Shown here: piece after piece, positions 1 through 10,487 of the stretch
Layout of the letters: every line of letters starts with the position of its first letter
Position numbering within the stretch: the first letter of the stretch is position 1
Assembly (NCBI GenBank): GCA_963170055.1
Contig: CAUJGJ010000242.1
Location: 3,973,639-3,996,138, forward strand
DNA from: Halisarca cf. caerulea
Lineage: Eukaryota > Porifera > Demospongiae > Chondrillida > Halisarcidae
Length of the DNA: 22,500 nt
Direction: 5' to 3'
Translations under genes and position numbers: made by a program
The notes under the pieces: model-generated
Databases searched by the model: none
Told to the model about the DNA's origin: nothing
What the model saw: only the letters and a program-made list of their open reading frames with translations

Positions 1-364
1 CTAGGGACAGTGTGTGTGGAACACTGGGGACAGTGTGTGTGGAGCACTAGGGACAGTGTGTGTGGAGCACTAGGGACAGTGTGTGTGGAGCACTGGGGAC
101 AGTGTGTGTGGAGCACTAGGGACAGTGTGTATGGAGCACTAGGGACAGTGTGTGTGGAGCACTAGGGACAGTGTGTGTGGAGCACTAGGGACAGTGTGTG
201 TGTGGAACACTAGGGACAGTGTGTGTGGAACACTAGGGACAGTGTGTGTGGAACACTAGGGACAGTGTGTGTGGAGCACTAGGGACAGTGTGTGTGGAGC
301 ACTAGGGACAGTGTGTGTGTGGAGCACTAGGGACAGTGTGTGTGGAGCACTAGAGACAGTGTGG
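1..364. repeat. Minisatellite, 23-bp unit (cortactin intron)
   Basis: About 15 tandem copies of a 23-bp unit containing CTAGGGACAGTGTGTG, with two copies lengthened by an extra GT. It runs from the window edge to about 60 bp before the first visible cortactin exon and is presumably intronic. No exon is visible in it. Confidence 0.9.
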
Positions 365-425
365 TATACTGTATCAGACATCAATTTGTTGGTGAAAATG
401 GCCTTTTACGTTGCTATGGTTGCAG

Positions 426-512
426 GTTTCCAGCACGTCTCACAGAAGGATGCAGCTAAAGGTTTTGGAGGAAAATATGGTGTCCAAACTGACAGGAAGG
501 ATAAGGTGTGTA

Positions 513-589
<77 letters not shown>

Positions 590-774
590 TTACTCAAACT
601 TTACCCATACAGTATTAGCATATTGCTCACTGCCTGAAGTTGTGATCATATTCATTGCTTTGTAGAGTGCACAAGGATGGGACTATCATGAGAAGCTTCA
701 ACAACATCAGTCACAGACCGATGCTACCAAGGGCTTTGGAGGGAAGTTTGGGGTGCAGAAGGATCGTGTGGATA

Positions 775-837
<63 letters not shown>

Positions 838-2422
838 CGTGCGTGTGTCTCATTAAACGTGTGGATATATGTTTGTGTTTTTGTGTTTGTGTGCATATGT
901 ACATAATATGTGCGAACACTTGGTAGAGATTCTTCGACATGCTGGAGTGATGTAGAGATGCTTTGTCTTGAACAGATAACGCATGTCACAATTTGTCAAC
1001 AATTAATCAAAACACTTTAACACTTGTCAACAAATAGTCATAACTGTTCAACGTTTCAGCCACTTGGGCTTCTTCGGGTACACAAACTATAAACTGATTG
1101 ACTGCTGTTGACTAATTGTGTCATGCGTTATCTGTCCAAAGAGAAAACATCACTACTTGTGCAAACACTTGTTTAAATATATTGGCTAAATGTGGTGTCT
1201 TTTATCAGAGTGCCAAAGGATGGGACTACCACGAGAAGCTGCAGCAGCATGAGTCACAGACTGACGCTACCAAAGGTTTTGGAGGGAAGTACGGAGTACA
1301 GAAAGACCGTGTGGATAAGGTGTGTGTGTGTGTGTGGTGTGTGTGTGTGTGTGTCTGTGTGTGTGGGTGTGGGTGTGGGTGTGGGTGGGTGGGTGTGAGT
1401 GGGTGTGGGTGTGGGTGTGTGAGTGTGTCTAACCTCTCCTGCGGTACTTGCTGTACCTTCTGTGTAATATGTTATGTACACTTGTACGCTCATTCTCACA
1501 CATGTACAGAGTGCCAAAGGATGGGACTACCATGAGAAGCTGCAGCAGCATGAGTCACAGACTGACGCTACCAAAGGTTTTGGAGGGAAGTACGGAGTAC
1601 AGAAAGACCGTGTGGATAAGGTGTGTTCAGAGTTGAAGATTGAATGTGATGAGGCTATCACGTGAGTTGGCCTTTTTCATGTTACTTTCATCAGAGTGCA
1701 GCAGGGTGGGACTACGAGGCCAAAGTGGAGAAGCACGAGTCACAGAAGGACTATGCGAAGGGCTTTGGGGGGAAGTACGGAGTGGATAAGGACAGACAGG
1801 ATAAGGTAGACTAACCACTTGATAAGTACATACTTTGTATAAGTAAAATGTCCCAAATTTCCTCTTCCTCTCACGCCCACCTTCCAGTGACCACACCTTC
1901 TCCTTCCCATGACCACACCCACACTCACACCCTCTCCTCTCTCCACACACAGAGTGCCATGGGATGGGACTATCAGTCGAAGGTGGAGCAGCATGAGTCC
2001 CAGAAGGACTATGCTAAGGGCTTTGGGGGGAAGTACGGAGTTCAAGGAGACAGGCAAGACCAGGTAGAATTTGAACACTAGTACCATGTGACCATCATGT
2101 GACCAACCCCCCCCCCCCATCCAGAGTGCTGTTGGGTGGGAGTACCAGTCTGAACTGTCCAAACATGAATCACAGACAGATGCTTCTAAGGGGTTTGGAG
2201 GGAAGTACGGGGTGCAGAGTGACAGGGTTGACAAGGTGAGCACCACTACCACTGCAGGCCACACTATCACTACAGGCCACACTACCACTGCAGGCCACAC
2301 TACCACTGCAGGCCACACTACCACTGCAGGCCACACTACCGCTGCAGGCCACACTACCGCTGCAGGCCACACTACCGCTGCAGGCCACACTACCACTACA
2401 GGCCAGACTAGCTCATACTAGC

Positions 2423-2483
<61 letters not shown>

Positions 2484-3192
2484 GTATATATGATTTGCCA
2501 CTATCCCCTGCACTCACTACCTCTCCCCCTCATAGTCTGCTCACAGTTTTGAAGACACCGACGAGAAGCGTCCTGGACAGAGAACGGTCACTGATGTACC
2601 AAGTTAGTCCCACCATCTCTTTCATCTGTCATGTGTTACTATCTCCCCATCATTGTAGACTGTACTGAGTGGACCTCTATAGTCTACCCACATGTTGAGA
2701 TCTCCCCATCATTGTAGACTGTACTGAGTGGACCTCTATAGTCTACCTACATGTTGAGATCTCCCCATCATTGTAGACTGTACTGATGCTGTTCAGTTGG
2801 GTGATTTGTTACACCTGCATGTGGTGTTGTCCCCTGTTAGAGGCGCAGACTGGCAACTTGAGGAGTAGGTTCGAAAACATGGCAAAGGCAGAGAGTGAGG
2901 AGATGGAACGGCGTGCGGCAGAGGAGAAGGAGAGAAGGAGGCAGAGAGAGGAAGCTGAGAAGAGGAGACAAGAGGAGAGGGAGATGGTGAGTTGGTGGGA
3001 GTGAAATGATGTTTTCAGTGCAATTATGGGTGGGTGGTTATGTTACCATAGCAACAGCAACAAGAAGAACCAGAGCCAGAACCATACCAGCCAGAACCAG
3101 AGCCGGAACCATACCAGCCAGAACCAGAGCCGGAACCATACCAGCCAGAACCAGAGCCAGAACCGGAGCCAGAACCATACCAGCCAGAACCG

Positions 3193-3227
<35 letters not shown>

Positions 3228-4111
3228 GGAACCACAGAACTATGAGCAGCCTCAGGTAAAGCTTATGTTATATTTCCCATATTCCTTCAATTAACCCCTA
3301 GAGATGCCCCTGAACCTTAAACCACCTGGATATTAACCCCTAGAGGTGCCCCTAGATCTTAAACCACCTGGATATTAACCCCTAGAGGTGCCCCTAGATC
3401 TTAAACCACCTGGATATAAACCCCTAGAGATGCCCCTAAACCTTAAACCACCTGGATATAAACCCCTAGAGGTGCCCCTAAACCTTAAACCACCTGGATA
3501 TAAACCCCTAGAGGTGCCCCTGGATCTTAAACCACCTGGATATAAACCCCTAGAGATGCCCCTAAACCTTAAACCACCTGGATATAAACCCCTAGAGGTG
3601 CCCCTAGATCTTAAACCACCTGGATATAAACCCCTAGAGATGCCCCTAAACCTTAAACCATCTGGATATAAACCCCTAGAGGTGCCCCTGGAACCTTCAC
3701 TATCTAGAGAGGTGGGGAGTTGGTGAGGAGGTTGACAATACCCTGAAAAGGAGTCTCATTGATCCAAATGACCCTCAGAATTGCCCCATTGAATCGGGTT
3801 ATCTCTCAAGTGTGGGCCTGGGATTGCAAAGAAGCAGTAACTGGTGTCTGTTTGAAGGAGATCATGATCTACCTACCCACCCACACACTTGCACATCCCT
3901 GCACACACCCTCCCTTAGTAGATAAGGTAATCTTCACACAGTCCAACAGTAGAAGAACAATCTGAACACAGCACTACAAGTGATAGATGCCTAGTTGATA
4001 AGTTACTGAGTGAACAGAATTTGTTGCCGTGCAAAACTTCCAATTAAGTACTTTTTCAGAATCTACATCAATCCATATTTGATAATTTTATTCTAGCTTA
4101 AAGACACACCC

Positions 4112-4150
<39 letters not shown>

Positions 4151-4451
4151 CATTGTACCTGATCTACTTTAGGAGGGCTATCCAGATGAGGGCTATGAAC
4201 AGGAGCCTCAACAAGATTTGTATGAAAACGTTCAACAAGTCCAAGAACAGGTGAGGGAGTGGGTGCTTGAGAGATCTGGGTGGGTGATTGAAGAGGTGTG
4301 GAGGAGGCTGTGAGGCAGAGTCTGGTTATCATGTGTGCCCTTGATTTCCCCAGCCTGATCAGACGGACCTGGGATATGACGATGGAGAGGAGGTAGCAGG
4401 TTTCAGTGCAAGAGCTCTCTACGACTACCAGGCTGGTGTGTGTGTATGTGT

Positions 4452-4530
<79 letters not shown>

Positions 4531-4906
4531 AAAGGTAACATCGTCCATGTCAACCTCCACGTGCCCCGCCCACCTCAATGACTACGTTGTTTCTTGCCTA
4601 ACATTTCCATGTTTGTTGAAAAAGATCCTTGTCTTGGTTGTAGTGGAGTCATTGGTTTATGCATGGATGCCATGTACTATGCAGTGTGCAGTGGGAAGCT
4701 TTTTAATTGATTTTCTTTTCTCTCCTCCCTTCCTTTTCCCCACCCCCACCCCTCCCCCCTCCAATTTGATAGGTGGAGACGATGAGATAACCTTTGACCC
4801 AGGGGACATCATTGTCAACATTGAAGAAGTAGATGACGGATGGTGGCTTGGAGAGTTCAATGGGCAGCGCGGTCTCTTCCCATCCAACTATGTAGAAAAG
4901 ATTTAA
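426..4906 (+). CDS. CTTN: Cortactin (3' part of gene)
   Basis: Cortactin binds F-actin through 37-residue repeats, activates Arp2/3 through an N-terminal acidic region (not in this window) and recruits partners with a C-terminal SH3 domain at the cell cortex. Exons read: 426 or 434-505 (end of a repeat, [17 protein letters not shown]), then six full repeats of exactly 111 bp each, phase 0-0: 666-776, 1209-1319, 1510-1620, 1695-1805, 1953-2063, 2125-2235, each with the GFGGK[YF]GV core. Then 2536-2602, 2841-2986 (helical, ending in a Glu/Arg-rich stretch; FENMAK matches the family's FENLAK), 3052-3255 (PEPEPYQ repeats), 4173-4250, 4354-4435 and 4773-4906. The last two encode the SH3 domain (ALYDYQA, then DDGWWLGE and GLFPSNYV). 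All phases join without a break and the last six exons total 237 codons including TAA. The start of the first exon is ambiguous between two AGs. A HIP-55 or HS1 relative is less likely given the number of repeats. Confidence 0.95.
506..588. repeat. (GT)n microsatellite at a cortactin donor
   Basis: The GT repeat begins as the 5' splice site itself (GATAAG|gtgtgtatttgtgtg) and runs about 80 bp into the intron. Confidence 0.95.
777..846. repeat. (GT)n microsatellite at a cortactin donor
   Basis: A pure GT run starts at the first intron base after the 666-776 exon (GATAAG|gtgtgtgtgt), so the donor is part of the repeat. Confidence 0.95.
1320..1427. repeat. (GT)n/(GTGGGT)n repeat at a cortactin donor
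   Basis: A GT-rich run with GTGGGT variants that begins at the donor of the 1209-1319 exon. Confidence 0.9.
2236..2406. repeat. Minisatellite, 18-bp unit, from the intron donor
   Basis: Nine or so copies of an 18-bp unit (CACTACCACTGCAGGCCA) that start a few bases into the intron after exon 2125-2235. Each unit holds CACTGCAG|G, which looks like a 3' splice site. The unit length is a multiple of three. Confidence 0.9.
2422..2482. repeat. (CA)n microsatellite
   Basis: About 30 CA dinucleotides in the cortactin intron before exon 2536-2602. Confidence 0.95.
2641..2786. repeat. Tandem repeat, 59-bp unit
   Basis: About 2.5 near-perfect copies of a 59-bp unit beginning ATCTCCCCATCATTGTAGAC in the cortactin intron 2603-2840. 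Confidence 0.9.
3060..3236 (+). repeat. Coding Pro/Glu minisatellite in cortactin exon
   Basis: Within exon 3052-3255 a degenerate 6-bp/30-bp repeat (CCAGAGCCAGAACC with CATACCAG interruptions) encodes alternating Pro-Glu with periodic PYQ. It forms the linker between the charged helical region and the SH3 domain. The other two forward frames are also open because every unit is a multiple of three, but only the Pro-Glu frame joins both neighbouring exons in phase 0. Confidence 0.85.
3294..3690. repeat. Minisatellite, 42-bp unit (cortactin intron)
   Basis: About nine copies of a 42-bp unit containing CCACCTGGATATAAACCCCT. The unit is 14 codons long, so one frame stays open over copies three to nine (3388-3726, [10 protein letters not shown] repeats). 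The first two copies have TAA in that frame and no clear acceptor precedes it, so it is treated as intronic. Confidence 0.85.
4119..4149. repeat. (CA)n microsatellite
   Basis: A short CA run about 20 bp before the acceptor of cortactin exon 4173-4250. Confidence 0.9.
4436..4529. repeat. (GT)n microsatellite splitting the SH3 exons
   Basis: Begins at the donor of exon 4354-4435 (CAGGCTG|gtgtgtgta), between the two exons that encode the SH3 domain. Confidence 0.95.
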
Positions 4907-4917
4907 GTGTGACAATG

Positions 4918-4923
4918 AATAAA
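4918..4923 (+). terminator. Poly(A) signal AATAAA of cortactin
   Basis: AATAAA lies 11 bases after the cortactin TAA and is followed by a T-rich stretch and GTGTGGGTGTGTG, a typical downstream GU-rich element. The 3' UTR would be only a few tens of bases long. Confidence 0.7.
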
Positions 4924-5151
4924 TTCTTTCTTTTCTACTAGTGTGTGGGTGTGTGCATATGTTCTTAATCATCAACTGTAAAGGCTTCTGGTCTAGCACC
5001 ATGCAGCTGTCACTTCTTTCGAAAGTTGTTTCTCAAAACTGACACATACACGAGTTTCCGAGTTCTAATGATTGCTTTCTTATCCAATTTTGTGTACAGT
5101 GTAGTATATGTGTTCGTTTTTCTAGTATACGGAAGTTTGCAACACTCGAAA

Positions 5152-6101
5152 ATGGCTGTCAGCAGAATCCTGTCCCGGAATTTGCTCAATCGTTCATTGC
5201 TCGGTATCCGTTTTGTCAGACGTGAGTTCATGTGAAAATGTTCTAAAAACTATTTGGAAATATTAATAAAGCAGCTGTAAAGTTGCTGTTGAACCTAGTA
5301 TAACTATTAATAAAGGTGACACGCGGTACAGATATTTCTGTCGTGTCATCACGCTTGTGCCGTAACAATCACAGTTTGTAGTCTTTCACTTTCCTGTCTT
5401 GAATTATGTGGCCGCCAATGGAGCGGTCTTTTGTTTGACATGGGAACTAAGTGTAAAGGTACATAACCAAGTTGTACCATTCCTTACTTCAATGGCGGTC
5501 TTCATTGATGCTTGTTCCAAAGATGCAGTGAATTGGAGTGAATGACTATTAGTGAGGTTTTGTTGAATTCTTAGACTTCACCTCAAAGGAAAGAGATGAA
5601 TTGTTCATTGGTGACTATCCTGTGTTGCCATGGAGATCCGCCCAGCTTGAAAGACCAAGAGGATGGTGGGATGACCAGGATCGAAGAGACAAGGAAACTC
5701 CGGTGTGTTTGTCTACTTTTTATTCACGTTTACCTGCTACTTGTTTGTTTACTACTTGTTTGTTTACTACTTGTTTGTTGCTTGTTGTTTTCTACTTAAT
5801 TGTTTGCAGCTTATTTTGATAGCAGCTATTTGTGTGATGATAGTGTTTATAGTGTGCTACTTCTGCTTTAATTCGTTGCACATCACGTTTGTGTTTCACA
5901 TACTTGCAAGTCAGGAGCAGGTTGTAGACGAGTGTTAGAATACGTGCACACTGATATATTTCCACAGTTTAGGACTTACATCACACCACTCACATGGCAA
6001 AAACCTCCTTGGGGGTTGGGGACCATAGTGGCGGGGCGTTATCTAACCTGTTCCGTTATATTAACCAGCCCTGACTTGTATCTATGTACGTACGTATATT
6101 T

Positions 6102-6154
<53 letters not shown>

Positions 6155-6180
6155 CGTGCGTGCATGCATGTGTGTGTGTG

Positions 6181-6211
<31 letters not shown>

Positions 6212-6713
6212 ATGTGTGTGTGTGTGTATGCGTGTGTGTGTGGGTGTGGGTGTGCATGTGTGTGTGGGTGTGTATGTGTATGTGTGACTCTCTGTCTGGT
6301 ACTATCTCCAGTCCTCCTCTGTCCACAGCTGCACGAAGAAGATGATGCCCTCAACATGTGGATGTACGATGAATTGGAGAACAATGGATTGTTCACGAGA
6401 TGGCAGGCCCTGGGTCAACTCCTCACCATGTTTGGTGTCTTAGCTGGTGTCTTCTATCTCTCTGTGCTCTACGATGCACCGTCCAGGGATCCTGCTGTGA
6501 GTGTCCCTGGACTGGTGTGTGTGCAGTGGTAGAAATACGTACCATTTGACCTTTTGCTAGGACAAATGGCTGGCTTAGAATTATATTGGCTGACCCAACT
6601 GGACTTTGGTCAGCCTAATATTCATGTTTTGTTTGGAAAATGGCAGATGGCAGACTGCTATTTCTAGGCCCGTGTGTGCAAGTGTGTGTCTGTGTGTGTG
6701 TGTGTGCGTGTGT

Positions 6714-6765
<52 letters not shown>

Positions 6766-7446
6766 ATGTGTGTGTGTGTGTGCACCCGTTGTGGGTGGGT
6801 GTAACATCATGTGATGTTGTGCAGTGTGTGTGCTTGTTTACTACCTTCACTTTCACTATCTTCAGGTTTAGTTCATTTTTAAATTACTCCAGTTTAATTA
6901 GTTCCAGTGGATCTAGTTTAATTAATTCCCATCAATTTTGTAGTGTTTAGCCCCCACCCCCAGCTGGTGGGGGAGTATGTGTCCCACGCACAGCAAAGCA
7001 TGGGGGGAGGTCGCAGGGAGGTTGTCGGCTGTCCAGTTCTTGAGGGTCATACACAGTAGGGTTGACCCTCTCAAGAAGGGCTTGGATAGATAATTTGTGT
7101 TTACTTCTTAACTCAAAAGAAGAGATCAATCTGCTAATATTTACTTGTTAAGTTTAAAAGGTCATTAAATCACTAAAATGACACATTATATCAAATTTGA
7201 GAAATTAATTTTTCCTTTGTGGGTTTGTTAGTCAAAGTACGTACATTGAAACAAAATCACTTTGTTCGATGTTCACTTTGTTCAATGTTCACTTTGTTCA
7301 ATGTTCACTTTGTCCGATGTTAGGTGACCAAGGAATACCCTTTCAACAACCTTTACTTGGAAAGAGGAGGGGATGCAGACCTCACAGAAGAAGAAATGGC
7401 AAAGAACCGCAAAGTTCACAAAAGCTATGGAGAACTAATTTCCTAA
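5152..7446 (+). CDS. NDUFB8: NADH dehydrogenase 1 beta subcomplex subunit 8
   Basis: An accessory subunit of mitochondrial complex I (inner membrane, distal part of the membrane arm). Exons: 5152-5221, 5575-5702, 6329-6496, 7324-7446; 162 codons plus TAA (the human precursor is 186). The N-terminus (MAVSRILSRNLLNRSLLGIR) is Arg-rich without acid residues, as in a mitochondrial targeting peptide. GDYPVLP near residue 37 and the C-terminal EYPFNNLYLERGGD (126-139) are family signatures. One hydrophobic segment at about residues 94-113 is the single membrane helix. The phases (1, 0, 0) join cleanly. The gene starts 245 bp after the cortactin stop on the same strand. The middle part is divergent, but the C-terminal motif makes the call firm. 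Confidence 0.93.
6104..6290. repeat. (GT)n microsatellite (NDUFB8 intron 2)
   Basis: A long interrupted GT array with GC, AT and GG variants, ending about 40 bp before exon 3 of NDUFB8. Confidence 0.95.
6676..6783. repeat. (GT)n microsatellite (NDUFB8 intron 3)
   Basis: An interrupted GT array in the middle of the 827-bp intron 3. The rest of that intron is AT-rich with no visible gene. Confidence 0.95.
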
Positions 7447-7462
7447 TTATCTAACTCTTCAC

Positions 7463-7463
<1 letters not shown>

Positions 7464-7523
<60 letters not shown>
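7464..7523. repeat. (CA)n microsatellite after NDUFB8
   Basis: About 28 CA units starting some 18 bp after the NDUFB8 stop, probably in the 3' UTR or just beyond it. Confidence 0.95.
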
Positions 7524-7525
<2 letters not shown>

Positions 7526-8228
7526 CTGTATGTGATATTGTATCTTGTGATCTTGCAATGTTATCAGTTCCACCTCATGACGATCATTGATCCGTAGTTT
7601 CATTGGTCATGCTGGGACTCCACATGTGAGCTATGGAACCCCATAACCTGGCATTCCGTGGGCAACAGAAGAGGTGTCGGTTACAGAGGCTCCCCATGTT
7701 CTACTGGGCTCTACCCTCCAAAATAAGTTACCAGTTACGTGTGTAATTAGAGAAAATGGCAGCTTAGAACAGAAGCAAAACTCTACCAGAAATTCAGTGA
7801 AACAAGCATCTAACAGCAAACCTGAGTGAGCCAATACATCTAATTGAACTCTGAGAAAAGAAACAAATCATGGAGGCTTGGGGAAATGTTGGAGTTTTAA
7901 CTGGCCTGGCAGTTGCAAATCTGTCCTGGACTTTGAACATGTTGAAACTTCCACAGATTTTGCCAGTGATCCAGAGGAGCATACACAATATTTTATGCAT
8001 GCTCCAATGCCAGGATGTGGGAGTTCCTTCAGTTCTCTGCTGATAGCACAAGCTCTTCTGTTTGTGGTGAAAGTAAATGAATGGTCGAGTTATGCAGTAT
8101 AGAAGTAGCCGTTTGTGAAACTTTATGGGGAAGTCTCAAATTTCATGGCATTTAATGCTAATTAGTGTTCTATCGTGGTTCCATCGTGTGGTTTTATCGT
8201 GTGGTTTTATTGTGTGGTTCTATCGTGT
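7524..8228. other. Intergenic, nothing recognised
   Basis: A mostly unique sequence between NDUFB8 and the 3' end of RPL36A. Overlapping open frames on both strands (7631-8102) show no recognisable domain and no supported splice pattern. 8165-8225 has a short TCGTGTGGTTTTA-type repeat. No RNA gene was recognised. Confidence 0.5.
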
Positions 8229-8398
8229 GGGTCCTGACACCGGTAGGATAGGACTTGTGAAGGAGGGTCCTGACATCGGTAGGATAGGACTTGTGAAGGA
8301 GGGTCCTGACATCGGTAGGATAGGACTTGTGAAGGAGGGTCCTGACATCGGTAGGATAGGACTTGTGAAGGAGGGTCCTGACATCGGTAGGATATGAC
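8229..8398. repeat. Minisatellite, 36-bp unit
   Basis: Nearly five almost identical copies of a 36-bp unit containing GGTCCTGACATCGGTAGGAT. Because 36 is a multiple of three, a forward frame with GPDIGRIGLVKE repeats stays open; it is not considered a gene. Confidence 0.95.
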
Positions 8399-8593
8399 TT
8401 GTGAACCTCTACTACACTTTGAGGTCCACCAAGTATTCCCTCGTTTTAATATAGTAGCTCCAATAAAGGTTACCTACGGACACACGAAGGACGAAAACAG
8501 TTGAATAGATGCGCATCCCTGGGTTCCACTGAGAACATTCCTCAAACAAGGTACACCTGTTCTTCATGCGCCATGTTCCCCATGAGGATCCTA

Positions 8594-9280
8594 AGCTGTG
8601 CTCACCTGGAGTACTGAACATGCTGTGCTTACCCCCGAGTACTTAACATGCTGTGCTCACCCCGAGGACTTCATCTGGAGTATTGAACATGCTGTGCTTA
8701 CCCCGCGGACCTCATCTCGAGTACTGAACATGCTGTGCTCACCCCGAGGACTTCATCTGGAGTACTGAACATGCTGTGCTCACCCCGAGGACCTCGAGTA
8801 CTGAACATGCTGTGCTCACCCCGAGGACCTCGAGTACTGAACATGCTGTGCTCACCCCGAGGACCTCATCTCGAGTACTGAACATGCTGTGCTCACCCCG
8901 AGTATTGGACATGCTGTGCTCACCCCGAGGACCACATCTCGAGTATTGAACATGCTGTGCTCACCCCGCAGACCTCATCTTGAGTACTGAACATGCTGTG
9001 CTCACCCCGAGTACTGAACATGCTGTGCTCACCCCGAGTATTGGACATGCTGTGCTAACCCCGAGGACCACATCTCGAGTACTGAACATGCTGTGTTCAC
9101 GTGCACCACCAGTACTGAACATGCTGTGCTCACCCCGTACACCTCATCTCAAGTATTGGACATGCTGTGCTCACCCCAAGGACCACATCTCGAGTACTGA
9201 ACATGCTGTGTTCACGTGCACCACCAGTACTGAACATGCTGTGCTCACCCCGAGGACCTCATCTCGAGTATCGAACATGA
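8594..9280. repeat. Variable minisatellite, about 41-bp unit
   Basis: Roughly 18 copies built on GAACATGCTGTGCTCACCCC, followed by an optional GAGGACCTCATCTCGAGTA block, so unit lengths alternate between about 23 and 41 bp. Two copies share a GTGTTCACGTGCACCACC variant. It ends about 70 bp from the RPL36A stop codon. Confidence 0.9.
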
Positions 9281-9347
9281 ATTCAATAATTGACAAACCA
9301 TAACCACGTGTAAGAATAATACACAATAATTTCCAGAGATGTTCACT

Positions 9348-9857
9348 TTAAAACTGAATCATTTGTCCCTGTAAGAAAGAGATAAAAAGACAAGTTATTT
9401 TGATGTTTCTATGACAACCACACAGACACCACCCACTCTTACCTTTCTTTTCTTGTCTCCTCCAAGCTCAAAGTGCTTACATCTTTTCAGTGCCTTGTGT
9501 TTCTTTAGCTTACATTGCAAGCACTCCATTCTCAGAACAATCTTCTTTGTTGTCTTGGCCTGTGCGATACGTGAAGGATGCTCAAGTAATTATATGCACA
9601 AGTCCCAAACCCGAGAAGGAGACCTCCCACACTGAAATGCATACTGATCACACTGTAACAGGAATCACACATGCTGTTCATTACTTTTTTTTTTAATGTC
9701 GTCTAATTTTAATTTATTATTAGGTTACTCCTATGCTTGCCAATTGTAATACAGTATTAGATTATCACTTATTATACTAGTAAAAACAAGTCCCAAATCC
9801 CATTCCAATTGAAGGAAATGAATGTGAAAGTGGGACTATGGACAATGTGTTTTGGAT

Positions 9858-9904
<47 letters not shown>

Positions 9905-10348
9905 GCAATGTACCCAGACTTCAGTGACTAACCTTCTTGCGAAATACTACTTTAGTCTGTCCACCATAACCAGATTGCTTTCTATCGTATCTTCTTTTTC
10001 CTTGAAAGGACAGAGCACGTGAATACACCCTTGTGAAGGGATACCTCATTCGTTCAATAGCAAAGTTCCACAGAACGGAAAACAGCAAAAATCGACACGA
10101 ACTAAAGTGTAGTGACTATATTTGCTTCATAAATACCTTGAACAACTAACGAATCTTTTCCTTTCTTGTACTGAGATACTTTGTGTTTCGTGTGACGCTT
10201 ACAGCGCTTGCAAATCGTCTTCCTTTGCTTGGGGATATTCACCTACGACAGAAACACAATTTGATTTAAAACATATAAGTTTTGCTAGCATTGCTTTAGG
10301 ATCAGTCGGCAATGAAGTGGATTCTTTTTCTTCAAAGAAACTCACCAT
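9348..10348 (-). CDS. RPL36A: Ribosomal protein eL42 (L36a/L44)
   Basis: A component of the large ribosomal subunit next to the E site, where it contacts the CCA end of deacylated tRNA. Minus-strand exons: 10346-10348 (ATG only), 10137-10242, 9933-10000, 9443-9559, 9348-9368; 104 residues plus TAA (human 106). Visible: [14 protein letters not shown] with C12-x2-C15, [18 protein letters not shown] (36-53), the second zinc knuckle C72-x2-C75, and [14 protein letters not shown] before the end GQMIQF. The CxxC second knuckle is like the yeast protein; vertebrates have two extra residues there. Residue 54, Pro in human, is Val. An intron directly after the ATG is common in ribosomal protein genes. 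The start codon lies 139 bp downstream of the STK33 stop on the same strand. Confidence 0.97.
9861..9901. repeat. (CA)n microsatellite (RPL36A intron 3)
   Basis: About 20 CA units, (GT)n on the coding strand, located some 30 bp inside the donor side of RPL36A intron 3 (9560-9932). The rest of that intron is AT-rich and no snoRNA boxes were recognised. Confidence 0.95.
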
Positions 10349-10364
10349 TTTGGCGTGGACAACA

Positions 10365-10373
10365 AAAATGGCG
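10365..10373 (-). promoter_or_regulatory. YY1-like element upstream of RPL36A ATG
   Basis: On the minus strand CGCCATTTT lies about 17 bases upstream of the RPL36A start codon and matches the CGCCATNTT core of YY1 sites, which are frequent near the start of animal ribosomal protein genes. It is a motif match only. Confidence 0.35.
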
Positions 10374-10487
10374 TACGGTGGGTAATTGCGCAACACAAAT
10401 CAATGAATCCTATTAGCCACAAAAAACATTCACACAATTATTAGAACTGTACAAGAACGTACAAATAAGTGATGGAGGGTTTGAAAG

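Noticed and set aside
3006..3259. Alternative frames of the Pro-Glu cortactin exon (Arg-Thr or Gln-Asn repeats)
   Set aside because: Only the Pro-Glu frame starts after an acceptor and joins both neighbours in phase 0.
3388..3726. A 112-codon frame with [10 protein letters not shown] repeats as a gene or exon
   Set aside because: The 42-bp unit is a multiple of three, so the open frame is expected. The first two copies carry stops, and exons 3052-3255 and 4173-4250 already join in phase 0.
7631..8102. Overlapping open frames on both strands after NDUFB8
   Set aside because: No recognisable domain, no splice partners and no repeat of known coding origin.
8125..9303. Open frames over the 36-bp and 41-bp minisatellites
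   Set aside because: Their sequence is only the translated repeat unit.
9560..10345. snoRNAs in RPL36A introns
   Set aside because: Ribosomal protein introns often host them, but no convincing C/D box pair or H/ACA pattern was seen on the minus strand.
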